Source: an uncultured Psychroserpens sp. (lineage in GTDB: Bacteria; Bacteroidota; Bacteroidia; Flavobacteriales; Flavobacteriaceae). From it: DNA of 64,000 bases. Position 1 is the first letter of the stretch. Each line of letters begins with the position of its first letter. Below the pieces are notes generated by a model. It was not told the DNA's origin. It saw only the letters and a list, made by a program, of their open reading frames with translations, and did not search any database. Location of the stretch: the NCBI RefSeq assembly GCF_947503375.1, contig NZ_CANNDQ010000001.1:186001-250000 (forward strand), written 5' to 3'. Shown in pieces: positions 17,032 to 25,938 of the stretch. The position numbers were made by a program, and so were the translations under genes.

Positions 17032-17898
17032 TTATCCTCTTTGTTTAAAATAACCTAATAATTTTTTCACGTAACTTTCATCTACGCGACAATCAATAGT
17101 TCCTGCACCAGATTTGGTAAATGCCTCTTTATAATAACTTACCTTTTCTTGATAGTATTTTTCATAATTGCGTCTAACACTTTTAGAACTAGTATTCACT
17201 AACATTAATTCTCCAGTTTCTTCATCTAGCATTTGCACCATTCCTAAATTTGGAATTTGCGCTTCATACCTATCATAAATTCTTATTCCAGTAATATCGT
17301 GCTTACCAGAAGCTATTTTAAGTGTTTGTTTATAATCGTCAGAAATGAAATCGCTGAGCACAAAAACGATAGCTTTCTTTTTCATCACATTAGATAAAAA
17401 TTTCAATGCTTCAGATATATCTGTTAATTTACTTTTTGGCTTAAACTCAATTAATTCACGAATAATTCTTAACACATGTGAACGTCCTTTCTTAGGTGGA
17501 ATATAGAGTTCGATCTCATCAGAAAATAAGATCAACCCAATTTTATCATTATTTTGTGTGGCAGAGAAAGCTAATGTAGCAGCAATTTCTGTTGCAATTT
17601 CATTCTTAAATTGTTCGTCTGTACCAAACAGTTTTGATCCAGATATATCAACCATAAGCATCATGGTTAATTCGCGTTCTTCTTCAAAAACTTTTACAAA
17701 GGGTTCGTTATAGCGCGCAGTTACGTTCCAATCAATATTTCTAACATCGTCACCAAATTGATACTGTCTAACTTCAGAAAAGGTCATCCCACGTCCTTTG
17801 AAAGTTGAATGATATTCACCTCCAAATATATGATCAGACAAACGTCTTGTCTTAATCTCTATTTTCCGTACTTTCTTTAGTAATTCCTTAGTATCCAT
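17032..17898 (-). CDS. DUF58 domain protein of the MoxR/Bat operon
   Basis: 288 residues, soluble. The DUF58 signature is clear: GRGMTFSEVRQYQFGDDVRNIDWN followed by RYNEPFVKVFEEERE. The region after it is VWA-like (LMVDISGSK, with DxSGS; LFSDEIELYIPP; FVLSDFISD). DUF58 proteins are almost always encoded beside a MoxR ATPase and VWA proteins, and are thought to be clients or partners of the MoxR chaperone. Here MoxR is immediately upstream and the Bat genes follow, the standard arrangement. The molecular role is not established. Confidence 0.93.
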   Translation of the reverse strand: MDTKELLKKVRKIEIKTRRLSDHIFGGEYHSTFKGRGMTFSEVRQYQFGDDVRNIDWNVTARYNEPFVKVFEEERELTMMLMVDISGSKLFGTDEQFKNEIATEIAATLAFSATQNNDKIGLILFSDEIELYIPPKKGRSHVLRIIRELIEFKPKSKLTDISEALKFLSNVMKKKAIVFVLSDFISDDYKQTLKIASGKHDITGIRIYDRYEAQIPNLGMVQMLDEETGELMLVNTSSKSVRRNYEKYYQEKVSYYKEAFTKSGAGTIDCRVDESYVKKLLGYFKQRG

Positions 17899-17972
17899 TT
17901 CAGTTTGCGATTGCAGATTTCTGATTTACGATTAGATAAAAAATCGTTGTTCTCAATTCTAAAATCTAAATT

Positions 17973-18980
17973 CTATGGTACTTCGATTTCGTTTACGATC
18001 TTATTAATAATATCTTCTGAAGTTACGTTTTCTGCTTCAGCTTCATATGTAATCCCTATTCTATGTCGCAATACATCATGAACAACGGCTCTAACATCTT
18101 CAGGAATTACATAACCTCTGCGTTTTATAAATGCGTAGCATTTAGCTGCTGTAGCAAGGTTGATACTTCCTCGAGGAGAGGCTCCAAACGAAATAAGCGG
18201 TTTTAAATCGGCAAGCTTATATTTTTCAGGGTAACGTGTAGCGAATATAATATCGAGTATGTATTTCTCAATTTTTTCATCCATATAAACCTCTCGAACT
18301 ACTTTTTGAGCATTTAATATTTGACTAATCGATATTACAGGATTTACTTTGTCCCAGGCTCCTTTTAAATTAGCCCTCATGATTAGTTGCTCTTCATCTT
18401 GTTTAGGATAATCAATCACTGTTTTGAGCATGAAACGGTCAACCTGTGCTTCAGGTAATGGATAAGTTCCTTCTTGTTCAACAGGGTTTTGAGTTGCCAT
18501 AACCAAGAACGGCTTATCTAAAATAAAGGTTTCATCTCCAATAGTTACTTGCTTTTCCTGCATAGCCTCTAATAAGGCTGATTGTACTTTTGCTGGTGCT
18601 CTGTTAATTTCATCTGCTAAAACAAAATTTGCAAATATTGGACCTTTCTTTATTGAAAAGTCATTAAGCTTCATATTATAAATGAGTGTTCCTACAACAT
18701 CTGCAGGCAAAAGATCTGGTGTAAACTGAATTCTACTAAAACTGCCATCTACAGCTTGAGACAGCGTATTAATGGCTAATGTTTTTGCGAGGCCAGGAAC
18801 ACCTTCAAGTAAGATATGACCTTGACCTAATAATCCAATAAGTAAACGTTCAACCATGTGCCTCTGTCCTACGATAACTTTGTTCATTTCCATTATTAGC
18901 AAATCAACAAAGGCACTTTCTTTTTCAATTTTCTCATTAATCGACTTGATATCGATCGTACTTGTTTCTTCCATTATCAT
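17973..18980 (-). CDS. MoxR-type AAA+ ATPase, first gene of the Bat operon
   Basis: 335 residues. AAA+ module with Walker A GVPGLAKT (60-67), Walker B LADEIN (about 121-126), the ATQNPVEQEGTYPLPEAQVDRFM sensor region (typical of MoxR, with the arginine-bearing loop), and a C-terminal helical lid ending in DVRAVVHDVLRHRIG. MoxR proteins act as chaperone-like ATPases that assemble or activate VWA-domain partners. Here those would be DUF58, BatA and BatB, encoded downstream. Two starts are possible (ATG at 18980 or the ATG two codons in); I kept the longer. The 74-base gap to the DUF58 gene holds near-repetitive A/T-rich words (GATTTCTGATTTACGATT) of the kind scattered in flavobacterial intergenic DNA. 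Confidence 0.94.
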   Translation of the reverse strand: MIMEETSTIDIKSINEKIEKESAFVDLLIMEMNKVIVGQRHMVERLLIGLLGQGHILLEGVPGLAKTLAINTLSQAVDGSFSRIQFTPDLLPADVVGTLIYNMKLNDFSIKKGPIFANFVLADEINRAPAKVQSALLEAMQEKQVTIGDETFILDKPFLVMATQNPVEQEGTYPLPEAQVDRFMLKTVIDYPKQDEEQLIMRANLKGAWDKVNPVISISQILNAQKVVREVYMDEKIEKYILDIIFATRYPEKYKLADLKPLISFGASPRGSINLATAAKCYAFIKRRGYVIPEDVRAVVHDVLRHRIGITYEAEAENVTSEDIINKIVNEIEVP

Positions 18981-19060
18981 CGTGTTTTAAACCTATAGAA
19001 TTTAGTAGACGCAATTTGTTAAAATTTTTATTGTATTGCTGTTAATAATTGGTTAAAACT

Positions 19061-19091
19061 TCAAGAGCAATGCGGTTTGCATTGCTCTTGA
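19061..19091 (-). terminator. Strong hairpin terminator after the DUF4382 gene
   Basis: TCAAGAGCAATGC pairs over 13 bases with GCATTGCTCTTGA around a five-base loop. It lies just downstream of the stop of the leftward lipoprotein gene at 19116 and, on the minus strand, is followed by AGTTTTAAC. This is a convincing intrinsic terminator that also separates the gene from the MoxR operon. Confidence 0.75.
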
Positions 19092-19115
19092 GAATTATAT
19101 GGTCTTGAAACTTTT

Positions 19116-19685
19116 CTAAAACAAATTGAAAAGCCTCATTAGTGTGTTCATTTTCGGTTGAAAATCTGCCTTAGTATCTGAAGAAAAAACGATAGATTCA
19201 TCTAGATCAACTTCAATTGTGAAATCATACAGTTTATTAGCAACCAATTGCTTTTCTACAATATTAACTGAAGCTCCTTCATATTCTGGAGCCATTATCA
19301 AGTCATATTCTATACCTGTTTTCACTACAGAATTATTGTCGCCTAAAACCAATTTGATACTATAGATAAATTCCGAAGGGACTTGCTCAAAATCTACCAA
19401 AGTCACAACTTGATCAGTAGTAAAATTAGTTAAATCGTGAACTCCAGTATTCATAGCATTTAAACTAACCCATGCGTTTGGGTCTGATTCGTCTTCCATA
19501 ATTCTAAACTGCACGTCAAGTATTTCAATATTAACTTTATTTAATGGTGTTTCAGTTCCAACAAGTTTAACACTGACTAAACTATTTTCAAATTGAGTAG
19601 TAGCTTCTTCTTTTGAGCAACTACTCAAAAAAAACAAGAACATTAAACTAAATAATACGGCTTTTGCAAATTGGAAATATTTCAT
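19116..19685 (-). CDS. DUF4382 lipoprotein
   Basis: 189 residues. The lipobox LSSCS near residue 22 marks a lipoprotein. The mature part begins with VSVKLVGTETPLNKVNIEILDVQFR and goes on through GVHDLTNFTTDQVVTLVDFEQVP to DFTIEVDLDESIVFSSDTKADFQPKM, matching the DUF4382 fold, a beta-rich domain found in Bacteroidota and elsewhere. Its function is unknown; the family is often a stand-alone envelope protein. The gene is monocistronic, closed by a strong terminator. Confidence 0.85.
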   Translation of the reverse strand: MKYFQFAKAVLFSLMFLFFLSSCSKEEATTQFENSLVSVKLVGTETPLNKVNIEILDVQFRIMEDESDPNAWVSLNAMNTGVHDLTNFTTDQVVTLVDFEQVPSEFIYSIKLVLGDNNSVVKTGIEYDLIMAPEYEGASVNIVEKQLVANKLYDFTIEVDLDESIVFSSDTKADFQPKMNTLMRLFNLF

Positions 19686-19790
19686 GATTTGGGAACATTT
19701 AATAAATACATAACAATGATACTTTATTATTCAAGATTTGACTATTTTTATACATGAATTGCAAAAAAACCCGTATAAACTGAAAAAAAA

Positions 19791-20654
19791 GTGACATATT
19801 CTCGATTAATTGCAGGCACCATGACTTGGGGAAGTTGGGGAAAGCAATACTCAAAAAAAGACATGATTGCATTAATGCATCACTGTTTAGATCATAACAT
19901 CACCGCTTTTGATCATGCCGATATTTATGGCGGATATACTACTGAAACAGATTTTGGTAATGCATTTGCAGAAAGTGGTATTGCTCGTGAAAAAATTCAA
20001 CTGATTACCAAATGTGGGATTCAATATATTAGTGACAACCGAAACAATACTATCAAGCATTATGATTATAGTAAAGATTACATTATATGGTCTGCTAAAA
20101 CCTCATTAAAGCATTTAAAAACGGATTATTTAGATTTATTCTTATTACACAGACCTAGCCCTTTGATGCATCCAAATGAAGTGGCTGAAGCCATTTCTGA
20201 ATTGATGCAAAGTGGCTTAATTAAAAGTTTTGGTGTCTCTAATTTTGCTCCTTCTCAAATTGAGCTCATTTCAAGTGCAGTTGATATCTCTGCAAATCAA
20301 ATTGAATTTTCATTAACGCAACACACTGCGATGCACAATGGCGCTTTAGATCAGATGCTATTAAAGAAAATCACACCAATGGCATGGTCGCCTCTCGGGT
20401 CTGTTTTCAGAGAAGATAATGAACAAACAAGAAGAATTCATAAACAACTAGGTGAATTAATAGATACGTATAATGCTACTGAAGATCAATTATTATTGGC
20501 TTGGATATTAAAACATCCAGCACAAATTCATCCTGTTATTGGAACCACGAACAAGAAGCGAATTGTTGATGCCGTTAAAGCAAGTGATATTGACCTTGAG
20601 CTTGAAGATTGGTTTAAGATTCTAGTGGCTTGTCAAGGACATAAAGTTCCGTAA
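19791..20654 (+). CDS. Aldo/keto reductase
   Basis: 287 residues. NADPH-dependent oxidoreductase of the AKR superfamily with the full catalytic tetrad: Asp41 and Tyr46 (FDHADIYGG), Lys74 (ITKCG) and His120 (LFLLHRP). It resembles the YdhF-type group. The start is a GTG at 19791, forced by an in-frame stop 15 bases upstream and no ATG before the conserved LIAGTMTWG. It opens a rightward run of four genes closed by the terminator near 23330. The physiological substrate cannot be told from sequence. Confidence 0.92.
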   Translation: MTYSRLIAGTMTWGSWGKQYSKKDMIALMHHCLDHNITAFDHADIYGGYTTETDFGNAFAESGIAREKIQLITKCGIQYISDNRNNTIKHYDYSKDYIIWSAKTSLKHLKTDYLDLFLLHRPSPLMHPNEVAEAISELMQSGLIKSFGVSNFAPSQIELISSAVDISANQIEFSLTQHTAMHNGALDQMLLKKITPMAWSPLGSVFREDNEQTRRIHKQLGELIDTYNATEDQLLLAWILKHPAQIHPVIGTTNKKRIVDAVKASDIDLELEDWFKILVACQGHKVP

Positions 20655-20671
20655 ATGTAAGACAAATAAAC

Positions 20672-21433
20672 ATGAAGAAAATAGCACTTATTACTGGAGC
20701 CACAAGTGGAATTGGTAGGGCAACTGCTCATGAATTTGCAAAACATGGAATCCATTTAATTTTATGTGGTAGGCGACAAGAACGCTTAGACACTATAAAA
20801 AATGCATTACATAAAGAAACGCGAGTACATACTTTAAATTTTGACGTTCGTGATAAGGATTCTGTTGCAGAAGCCATTGCATCTCTTCCGAAAAGCTTTA
20901 AATCTATTGACATCTTAATTAACAATGCTGGGAATGCTCATGGTCTTGACCCAATACAGAAGGGCAGTATAGAGGATTGGGATGCTATGATGGATATTAA
21001 TGTAAAAGGCTTACTATATGTTAGTAAAGCCGTGATTCCTCAAATGACAGAACGCAAATCTGGTCATATCATTAACATAGGCTCTTCAGCTGGAAAGGAG
21101 GTTTATCCTAAAGGAAATGTGTATTGTGCAAGTAAACATGCGGTTTTAGCAATTACTGAAGGTATGCGAATTGATCTAAACCCTTTCGGAATAAAAGTTT
21201 CTGCTATAAACCCAGGTTTGGTCGAAACTGAATTTTCAAAAGTACGGTTTAAAGGTGATGCTCTAGCTGATAATGTATACAAAGGCTATGAAGCCTTACA
21301 AGCTCAAGATGTAGCAGAGGTGATCTACTTTGCCATATCTAGACCAGCTCATGTAAATATTGCCGATGTGTTAATGTTTTGCACAGCTCAAGCTAGTTCT
21401 ACTATCGTTAAAAAAGAAATTAGCCAATTGTAA
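20672..21433 (+). CDS. Short-chain dehydrogenase/reductase, YdfG-like
   Basis: 253 residues. Rossmann fold with TGATSGIG (8-15) for cofactor, an NNAG motif (84-87), and the catalytic Ser (GSS, about 138), Tyr151 and Lys155 in YCASK. The Arg-rich CGRRQERL after the second strand favours NADP(H). This places it with YdfG-like 3-hydroxy acid or L-allo-threonine dehydrogenases, though SDR substrates are hard to predict. It starts 17 bases after the aldo/keto reductase and is likely co-transcribed with it and the next gene, which starts one base after its stop. Confidence 0.92.
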   Translation: MKKIALITGATSGIGRATAHEFAKHGIHLILCGRRQERLDTIKNALHKETRVHTLNFDVRDKDSVAEAIASLPKSFKSIDILINNAGNAHGLDPIQKGSIEDWDAMMDINVKGLLYVSKAVIPQMTERKSGHIINIGSSAGKEVYPKGNVYCASKHAVLAITEGMRIDLNPFGIKVSAINPGLVETEFSKVRFKGDALADNVYKGYEALQAQDVAEVIYFAISRPAHVNIADVLMFCTAQASSTIVKKEISQL

Positions 21434-21434
21434 A

Positions 21435-22175
21435 ATGAAATTACAGCTAAAACCTCTCTTTTATATTATATTGATTCATGTTTGCTTTTTAACATCGTGC
21501 CTGTCATCTGCACAACATCAAGAGGATGAAAGACTTGTGAGTTATGAGATAGATTTAACAACTCAAACCCTAAAATTCTATTCAAAGGATAGTAATAATT
21601 CCAACTATGGTAGTATTGAAAACTTAAAAACTCATTTAAAATATAACAACCAAAAGCTCATTTTTGCAATGAATGGAGGCATGTATTTGAAAAATGGTTC
21701 ACCTCAAGGTTTGTATATAGAAGATGGTGTTCAAAAAACTCCAATAGATACTTTAAAAAAAACCTCTGGAAATTTTTATTTACAACCTAATGGCATTTTT
21801 TATATCACAAAAAATAATAACGGATTTGTATGTGAATCTTCAAACTTTCCCTCTAATGCAGAAGTAACCTATGCTACACAGTCTGGACCAATGTTGGTGA
21901 TAGACCATAAAATCCATTCAAAATTCACAAGAGGCTCAAAAAATTTACACATTAGAAATGGTGTTGGTATCTTACCCAATGGAAATCTATTATTCGCTAT
22001 GTCTAAGGATAGAATCAATTTTTTTGATTTTGCTGAATTTTTTAAATCTAATGGATGTAAAAATGCACTGTATCTTGACGGGTTCGTTTCGCGCACATAC
22101 CTTCCGAAGAAAAAATGGGAGCAGTTAGATGGTGATTTTGGAGTTATTATTGCAGAAACTGAAGCCATGAATTAA
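21435..22175 (+). CDS. Phosphodiester glycosidase family (DUF2233) lipoprotein
   Basis: 246 residues. The N-terminus is a signal sequence with a lipobox-like TSCLSS, so probably a lipoprotein. The conserved segments FAMNGGMYLKNGSPQGLY, YATQSGPMLV, LHIRNGVGI and ALYLDGFVSR fit the DUF2233/NAGPA (phosphodiester glycosidase) fold, whose human member uncovers mannose-6-phosphate; bacterial members act on sugar phosphodiesters in the envelope. The exact substrate is unknown. It starts one base after the previous stop, so it is in the same operon. Confidence 0.85.
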   Translation: MKLQLKPLFYIILIHVCFLTSCLSSAQHQEDERLVSYEIDLTTQTLKFYSKDSNNSNYGSIENLKTHLKYNNQKLIFAMNGGMYLKNGSPQGLYIEDGVQKTPIDTLKKTSGNFYLQPNGIFYITKNNNGFVCESSNFPSNAEVTYATQSGPMLVIDHKIHSKFTRGSKNLHIRNGVGILPNGNLLFAMSKDRINFFDFAEFFKSNGCKNALYLDGFVSRTYLPKKKWEQLDGDFGVIIAETEAMN

Positions 22176-22181
22176 AGCAAT

Positions 22182-23315
22182 ATGATTAATAAACGTCTTT
22201 TAATTAAAAACCTACTCGCTCACAATGATGAGAATAGTTTTTATGATAAAAAACGAAAGATTGATATTAGTCAAAAAGAAGGAAAAGCAAAATTCTTAAA
22301 ACATATTTGCGCGCTCTCTAATAGTAACCCAAAAAACAATTCCTATATTGTAATTGGTGTTGAGGATGAAGACAATAAAATTATTGGTGTCACTTTTTTT
22401 GATGATAGTAAAATTCAAAACCTTATAAATGCCTACCTCACCAACCCTCCAATAGTTCAATACGAGAATATTCCATTTCCACATTTACCAGACAACAAAG
22501 TTGTTGGTTTGGTGACCATCAGGGCTATGGAAAAAATAACATCACTTCGAAAAAACATATGGAAGTATTACGGTGGCTCAGTATTTTTTAGAGATGGAAG
22601 CATGAGTATGCCTAAAGTGTTTGATATAGAAATAAAAGATGTCAATTCAAAACTAGTTACTGCAATAGAAGCACATGCGCAAAACAATATTCAATATACA
22701 CTTGATGGCGTTTTTGACTTTATGAATAAACGCGAAGATTTTAATCCACAATATAAAGTCTTTAAAGAATATTTTGTGTTGTGTTGGTCTGGATTAAAAA
22801 AGATGGTCAAGAATGATATTTATTTTTCTAGAGTAGATATTGAGCTTGTTAATGAACAAGTACGATTATTCTTTTCAACTTTAGACGAAGTAAGTATTAC
22901 CTATGACGAAAGTTCTTTTAAGATTGTAGAATATGTTAGTCTCGGCCTCCAAAATGCATTTAAGTATTATGAATTAGAAGAAACCATAATTTATTTTGAA
23001 GAAAATGCTAATTATAATATAGAAACACGGTTATTGTTTCAGCCACCACAATTTGACAAAAAAGTTTTACATCATATTTACAATTCTAATAACGCTTTGT
23101 TAGAAAAATTAAAGAAGGCGCGCTCATTAACTAAAAATGAGCTTCAAGATCTAAGGAATCTTCCTGCCACTTATCTTATTTGTTACTTAAATTCGTTTCA
23201 TGAAGCTATTGATAAACTCAATGAATCAAAGCCTTATTTAAAAAATCACAGTCGTGAAGTTTATGAATTTTATCAAGAAGCGGTAAGAATTTTGAGAAAA
23301 GTTAAATACAGTTAA
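22182..23315 (+). CDS. AlbA_2-domain (Schlafen-like) ATP-binding protein
   Basis: 377 residues, soluble. Residues 20-140 form an AlbA_2 domain: an ISQKEGKAKFLKHICALSNS segment, then YIVIGVEDEDNKIIGV and VVGLVTIRAME, with the VIGVED strand-turn typical of the family. The C-terminal two-thirds is helix-rich and I do not recognise it. AlbA_2 proteins include putative helicase or transcriptional regulators and some defence proteins; this one lacks an obvious winged helix after the domain. It starts six bases after the DUF2233 gene, last in the four-gene run, just before a bidirectional terminator. Confidence 0.75.
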   Translation: MINKRLLIKNLLAHNDENSFYDKKRKIDISQKEGKAKFLKHICALSNSNPKNNSYIVIGVEDEDNKIIGVTFFDDSKIQNLINAYLTNPPIVQYENIPFPHLPDNKVVGLVTIRAMEKITSLRKNIWKYYGGSVFFRDGSMSMPKVFDIEIKDVNSKLVTAIEAHAQNNIQYTLDGVFDFMNKREDFNPQYKVFKEYFVLCWSGLKKMVKNDIYFSRVDIELVNEQVRLFFSTLDEVSITYDESSFKIVEYVSLGLQNAFKYYELEETIIYFEENANYNIETRLLFQPPQFDKKVLHHIYNSNNALLEKLKKARSLTKNELQDLRNLPATYLICYLNSFHEAIDKLNESKPYLKNHSREVYEFYQEAVRILRKVKYS

Positions 23316-23317
23316 AA

Positions 23318-23348
23318 AAATAGCCTGAAAAAATTTCAGGCTATTTTT
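23318..23348. terminator. Bidirectional intrinsic terminator
   Basis: AAATAGCCTGAAA pairs with TTTCAGGCTATTT around a three-base loop. T-runs lie on both sides (TTTTTAT to the right, seven As that read as Ts on the minus strand to the left), so it serves both the rightward operon ending at 23315 and the leftward gene ending at 23369. Confidence 0.85.
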
Positions 23349-23368
23349 ATTTGAATATGTGTGAGTTA

Positions 23369-24265
23369 TTAATCTATACAAGAGGTTACATTAAATGTTG
23401 CGCCATCTAAATCTATAGAAGCACAAATAGTACCTGGATGAGATTCAATATAGCCTAATACAATTTTAACCCTTGTTACTCCGTATTGAATATAAGTGAT
23501 GTATTTACTTCCTGTTCTATAAACGAACCCATGTATTGAATATGTTCCTGGCTCTGTAACAGAAAAATCAGGAGTTGCATTCATGTCTAATACTATTCCA
23601 GTAGATACATCAACTAATCCATAGATTAAGGAATACCCGTCTGGAACTATAGTGTTTCCATCAGATGTAGCTGAAATTTCTCCCAAACCACCTTCAATAC
23701 ATGGATTTGCATCATCGGCTGTTAATGTACCCGCAAAAGCACCACAAGGTTGAGCGCAATCAACAACTATAGTTTGAGCACCAACTGGATCAAAAGACGT
23801 ACAAAAAGCTACTGCATTAAAAAAGGCTTCTACATCGCTAACTGTCGTTGTTCCTAATACAACTATACTTAAGCTAAAATCACTTGGATTATATACTAAA
23901 GAATGAATGGCATATGAGCCAGATTCATCAACAACAAAGTCTGGTGAATCGTTGAACTGATCAATAACTAGATCTGAACCTTCAACTCGTGTAAGCCCAT
24001 AAACTATTTCAAATCCGCCAGGTACGTTTTCATCTCCATTTGATGAAGCTGAAAGTATCAACCCATCATCGAGGCATGTCAATGATGTATCTGCAGTTAA
24101 TGTTCCTGCTACAGCATCACATGTTGAAGCCCCTCTTCGTTCACTAACTACACTTTCTTGTGTGTCTTTAATGCTTTTTTCTTCTTCTACTGTAATTTCA
24201 TCTTTTTGGCACGATGAAAAAGAAATAATTACAGATAACATAAATAATCTTAAGACCGTTTTCAT
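23369..24265 (-). CDS. Lipoprotein with an internally duplicated domain, unknown function
   Basis: 298 residues. A lipobox (SSCQ, about residue 19) is followed by a short linker and then two copies of one domain of roughly 110 residues. Each starts CDAVAGTLTAD or CGAFAGTLTAD, has a cysteine-bearing turn (TCLDDG; PCIEGG), then an xVPxGxxxxYGL strand, then SGSYAIHSLVY or PGTYSIHGFVY. The similarity between copies shows a tandem duplication. The conserved cysteines suggest disulfides and hence an exported beta-rich protein. No catalytic motif is visible. A free-standing gene, closed by the bidirectional terminator. Confidence 0.75.
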   Translation of the reverse strand: MKTVLRLFMLSVIISFSSCQKDEITVEEEKSIKDTQESVVSERRGASTCDAVAGTLTADTSLTCLDDGLILSASSNGDENVPGGFEIVYGLTRVEGSDLVIDQFNDSPDFVVDESGSYAIHSLVYNPSDFSLSIVVLGTTTVSDVEAFFNAVAFCTSFDPVGAQTIVVDCAQPCGAFAGTLTADDANPCIEGGLGEISATSDGNTIVPDGYSLIYGLVDVSTGIVLDMNATPDFSVTEPGTYSIHGFVYRTGSKYITYIQYGVTRVKIVLGYIESHPGTICASIDLDGATFNVTSCID

Positions 24266-24745
24266 AATTTTTAATTTGTTCTAAGTTTGGTTCTTTAATA
24301 AATGTAAAGATATAAAAATTAACAATAGCTTATATTATGAAATGTTTTTAATAAAACAACTGCTTTATATTTAAGCGATTGTAAATGAAACTGTTATTAA
24401 GACATTTAAATGCTTGACATAAAGTATCCTTAAAACCTATTTCTATTCTTAAGTTATTGGGTCTATAAAAGGTTTTTAACTATATCCTGTCGTTATTAAC
24501 AAAGCCGTATATAAAATACTGAAAATCAAAATTTTAAATAGAATCCTCCTTGTAATAATAAAACAAGTTAAAAACTTGACTTTTTAAAAAATTACCATTC
24601 ATACAGTTTTTTTGACCACTCATAGTTTTTTTTAAAATGAAAGTTCTTTTTTTACGATTTTTGAAGTGCTATTAATCAATTACAAACAACCTTGTTTTCA
24701 AATCGGATAACCGAAATACGAAACAAGGTTTTTGTTTTTAACAAA
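24266..24745. other. 480-base intergenic region
   Basis: AT-rich, without a convincing reading frame on either strand. It holds the promoter region of the duplicated-domain lipoprotein and the 3' region of the DUF1501 gene. The only clear structure is the dyad at 24688-24730, listed separately. I see no RNA gene in it. Confidence 0.5.
24688..24730. terminator. Stem-loop with nested hairpin, possible terminator
   Basis: AACCTTGTTT (24688-24697) pairs perfectly with AAACAAGGTT (24721-24730), and the 23-base loop contains CGGATAACCG, a small hairpin of its own. The T-run follows on the plus strand (TTTTGTTTTTAAC), yet the nearest genes end or start on the minus strand. It may be the terminator of the DUF1501 gene read in the less favoured orientation, or the end of an unseen plus-strand RNA. 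Confidence 0.4.
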
Positions 24746-25936
24746 TTAAATAAAGTTTAGTTTATCAAATGATTTATTTAGTATAGACTTATCTTCTACC
24801 TCTAACCATCTAGATAAAACAGTAGCATAAATAGATCTAAAATCTATCTCATACTTAAGATCACCAATGTCATCTATATCATTTAAACTAGAAAGGCTAT
24901 TATATATCCCTTGATGTTTCAGTTGGTTTCCAATAATAAACACATTGTTAGAGGTGCCATGGTCTGTACCATTTGCCGCATTTTGCTTTACGCGTCTTCC
25001 AAACTCTGAAAACGTTAGAATTAAAGTGTCGTCAAACCTATCATAATGCTTTAGCTCTTTGACAAAAGCATAAACACTTTCAGAATAAAATCTTAACAGT
25101 CGACTGTGTTGATTTGGTTGGTTGGCATGCGTATCAAATCCTCCTAAGGAACTGTAAAATACTTTGGTATCAATACCAGAATTAATCAATCTTGACATAG
25201 TTTTCAATTGATTGGCAAATTCATTATTGGGATATTCACCAACAGTTTTTGTTGTATTATGCTTCTCAAATATATACTTAGCAGATGACTTTGCATCTAT
25301 CATTGTTTTATATAAGTAACCTAAATTATGTTCGCTTAAATGTTCATCGTGATAGTAATTTAATACATTTTTAAAGTATGGGTCTTGGGAGGTGTTAAAT
25401 AGAACTTTTGGGTTTTGTGTAGCAATTCCATTGATTCTATTTCCTTTTAATGCTAAAGATAAGCTATCATCAATTTCAATAGCATTATAAGGCTTACTAC
25501 CATATCTGTCTAAATATCTACCAATCCAACCACTAGGTAAATAGGTATTGTGATCACTAGCTGTTTGCCATATATCTGTAGCTCTAAAATGAGACCGACT
25601 AGGATTAGGATACCCAACATTATTTATAATGGTCAATTGACCATCATCATATAAGCGTTTTAATGGTAAAAGACTTGAATGAAATCCTAACTCATCGGTT
25701 GCTTTCAAAATTTTATTTTTTTGAATAGCAATCTTCGGACGGTTCTTAAAATAAATATCATTGTGGTAAGGTATAATTGTATTCAATCCATCATTACCTC
25801 CAGATAACTGAATAATTACCAATCGTTTACATCCTAAACTAGCTTCAGAAACAGTTTCTAAAGCTTTGATAAAACTCGGAACAAAGAATAAGCTACTTGC
25901 TAATGTAGATTGTTTTAAAAAATGTCTTCTATCCAT
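24746..25936 (-). CDS. DUF1501 family protein, Tat-type export signal
   Basis: 396 residues from the ATG at 25936 (the open frame continues to a GTG at 25945). It opens MDRRHFLKQS, a twin-arginine export motif, followed by a hydrophobic stretch. The DUF1501 hallmarks are VIIQLSGGNDGLNTIIP, GFHSSLLPL, YPNPSRSHFRATDIWQTA, SLGGFDTHANQ, LTFSEFGRRVKQN and GTDHGTSNNVFIIG. This is a sulfatase-like/alkaline-phosphatase-like fold of unsettled function. It starts two bases after the stop of the DUF1800 gene, and the two families are nearly always paired, so they are presumed partners. Confidence 0.92.
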   Translation of the reverse strand: MDRRHFLKQSTLASSLFFVPSFIKALETVSEASLGCKRLVIIQLSGGNDGLNTIIPYHNDIYFKNRPKIAIQKNKILKATDELGFHSSLLPLKRLYDDGQLTIINNVGYPNPSRSHFRATDIWQTASDHNTYLPSGWIGRYLDRYGSKPYNAIEIDDSLSLALKGNRINGIATQNPKVLFNTSQDPYFKNVLNYYHDEHLSEHNLGYLYKTMIDAKSSAKYIFEKHNTTKTVGEYPNNEFANQLKTMSRLINSGIDTKVFYSSLGGFDTHANQPNQHSRLLRFYSESVYAFVKELKHYDRFDDTLILTFSEFGRRVKQNAANGTDHGTSNNVFIIGNQLKHQGIYNSLSSLNDIDDIGDLKYEIDFRSIYATVLSRWLEVEDKSILNKSFDKLNFI

Positions 25937-25938
25937 AA

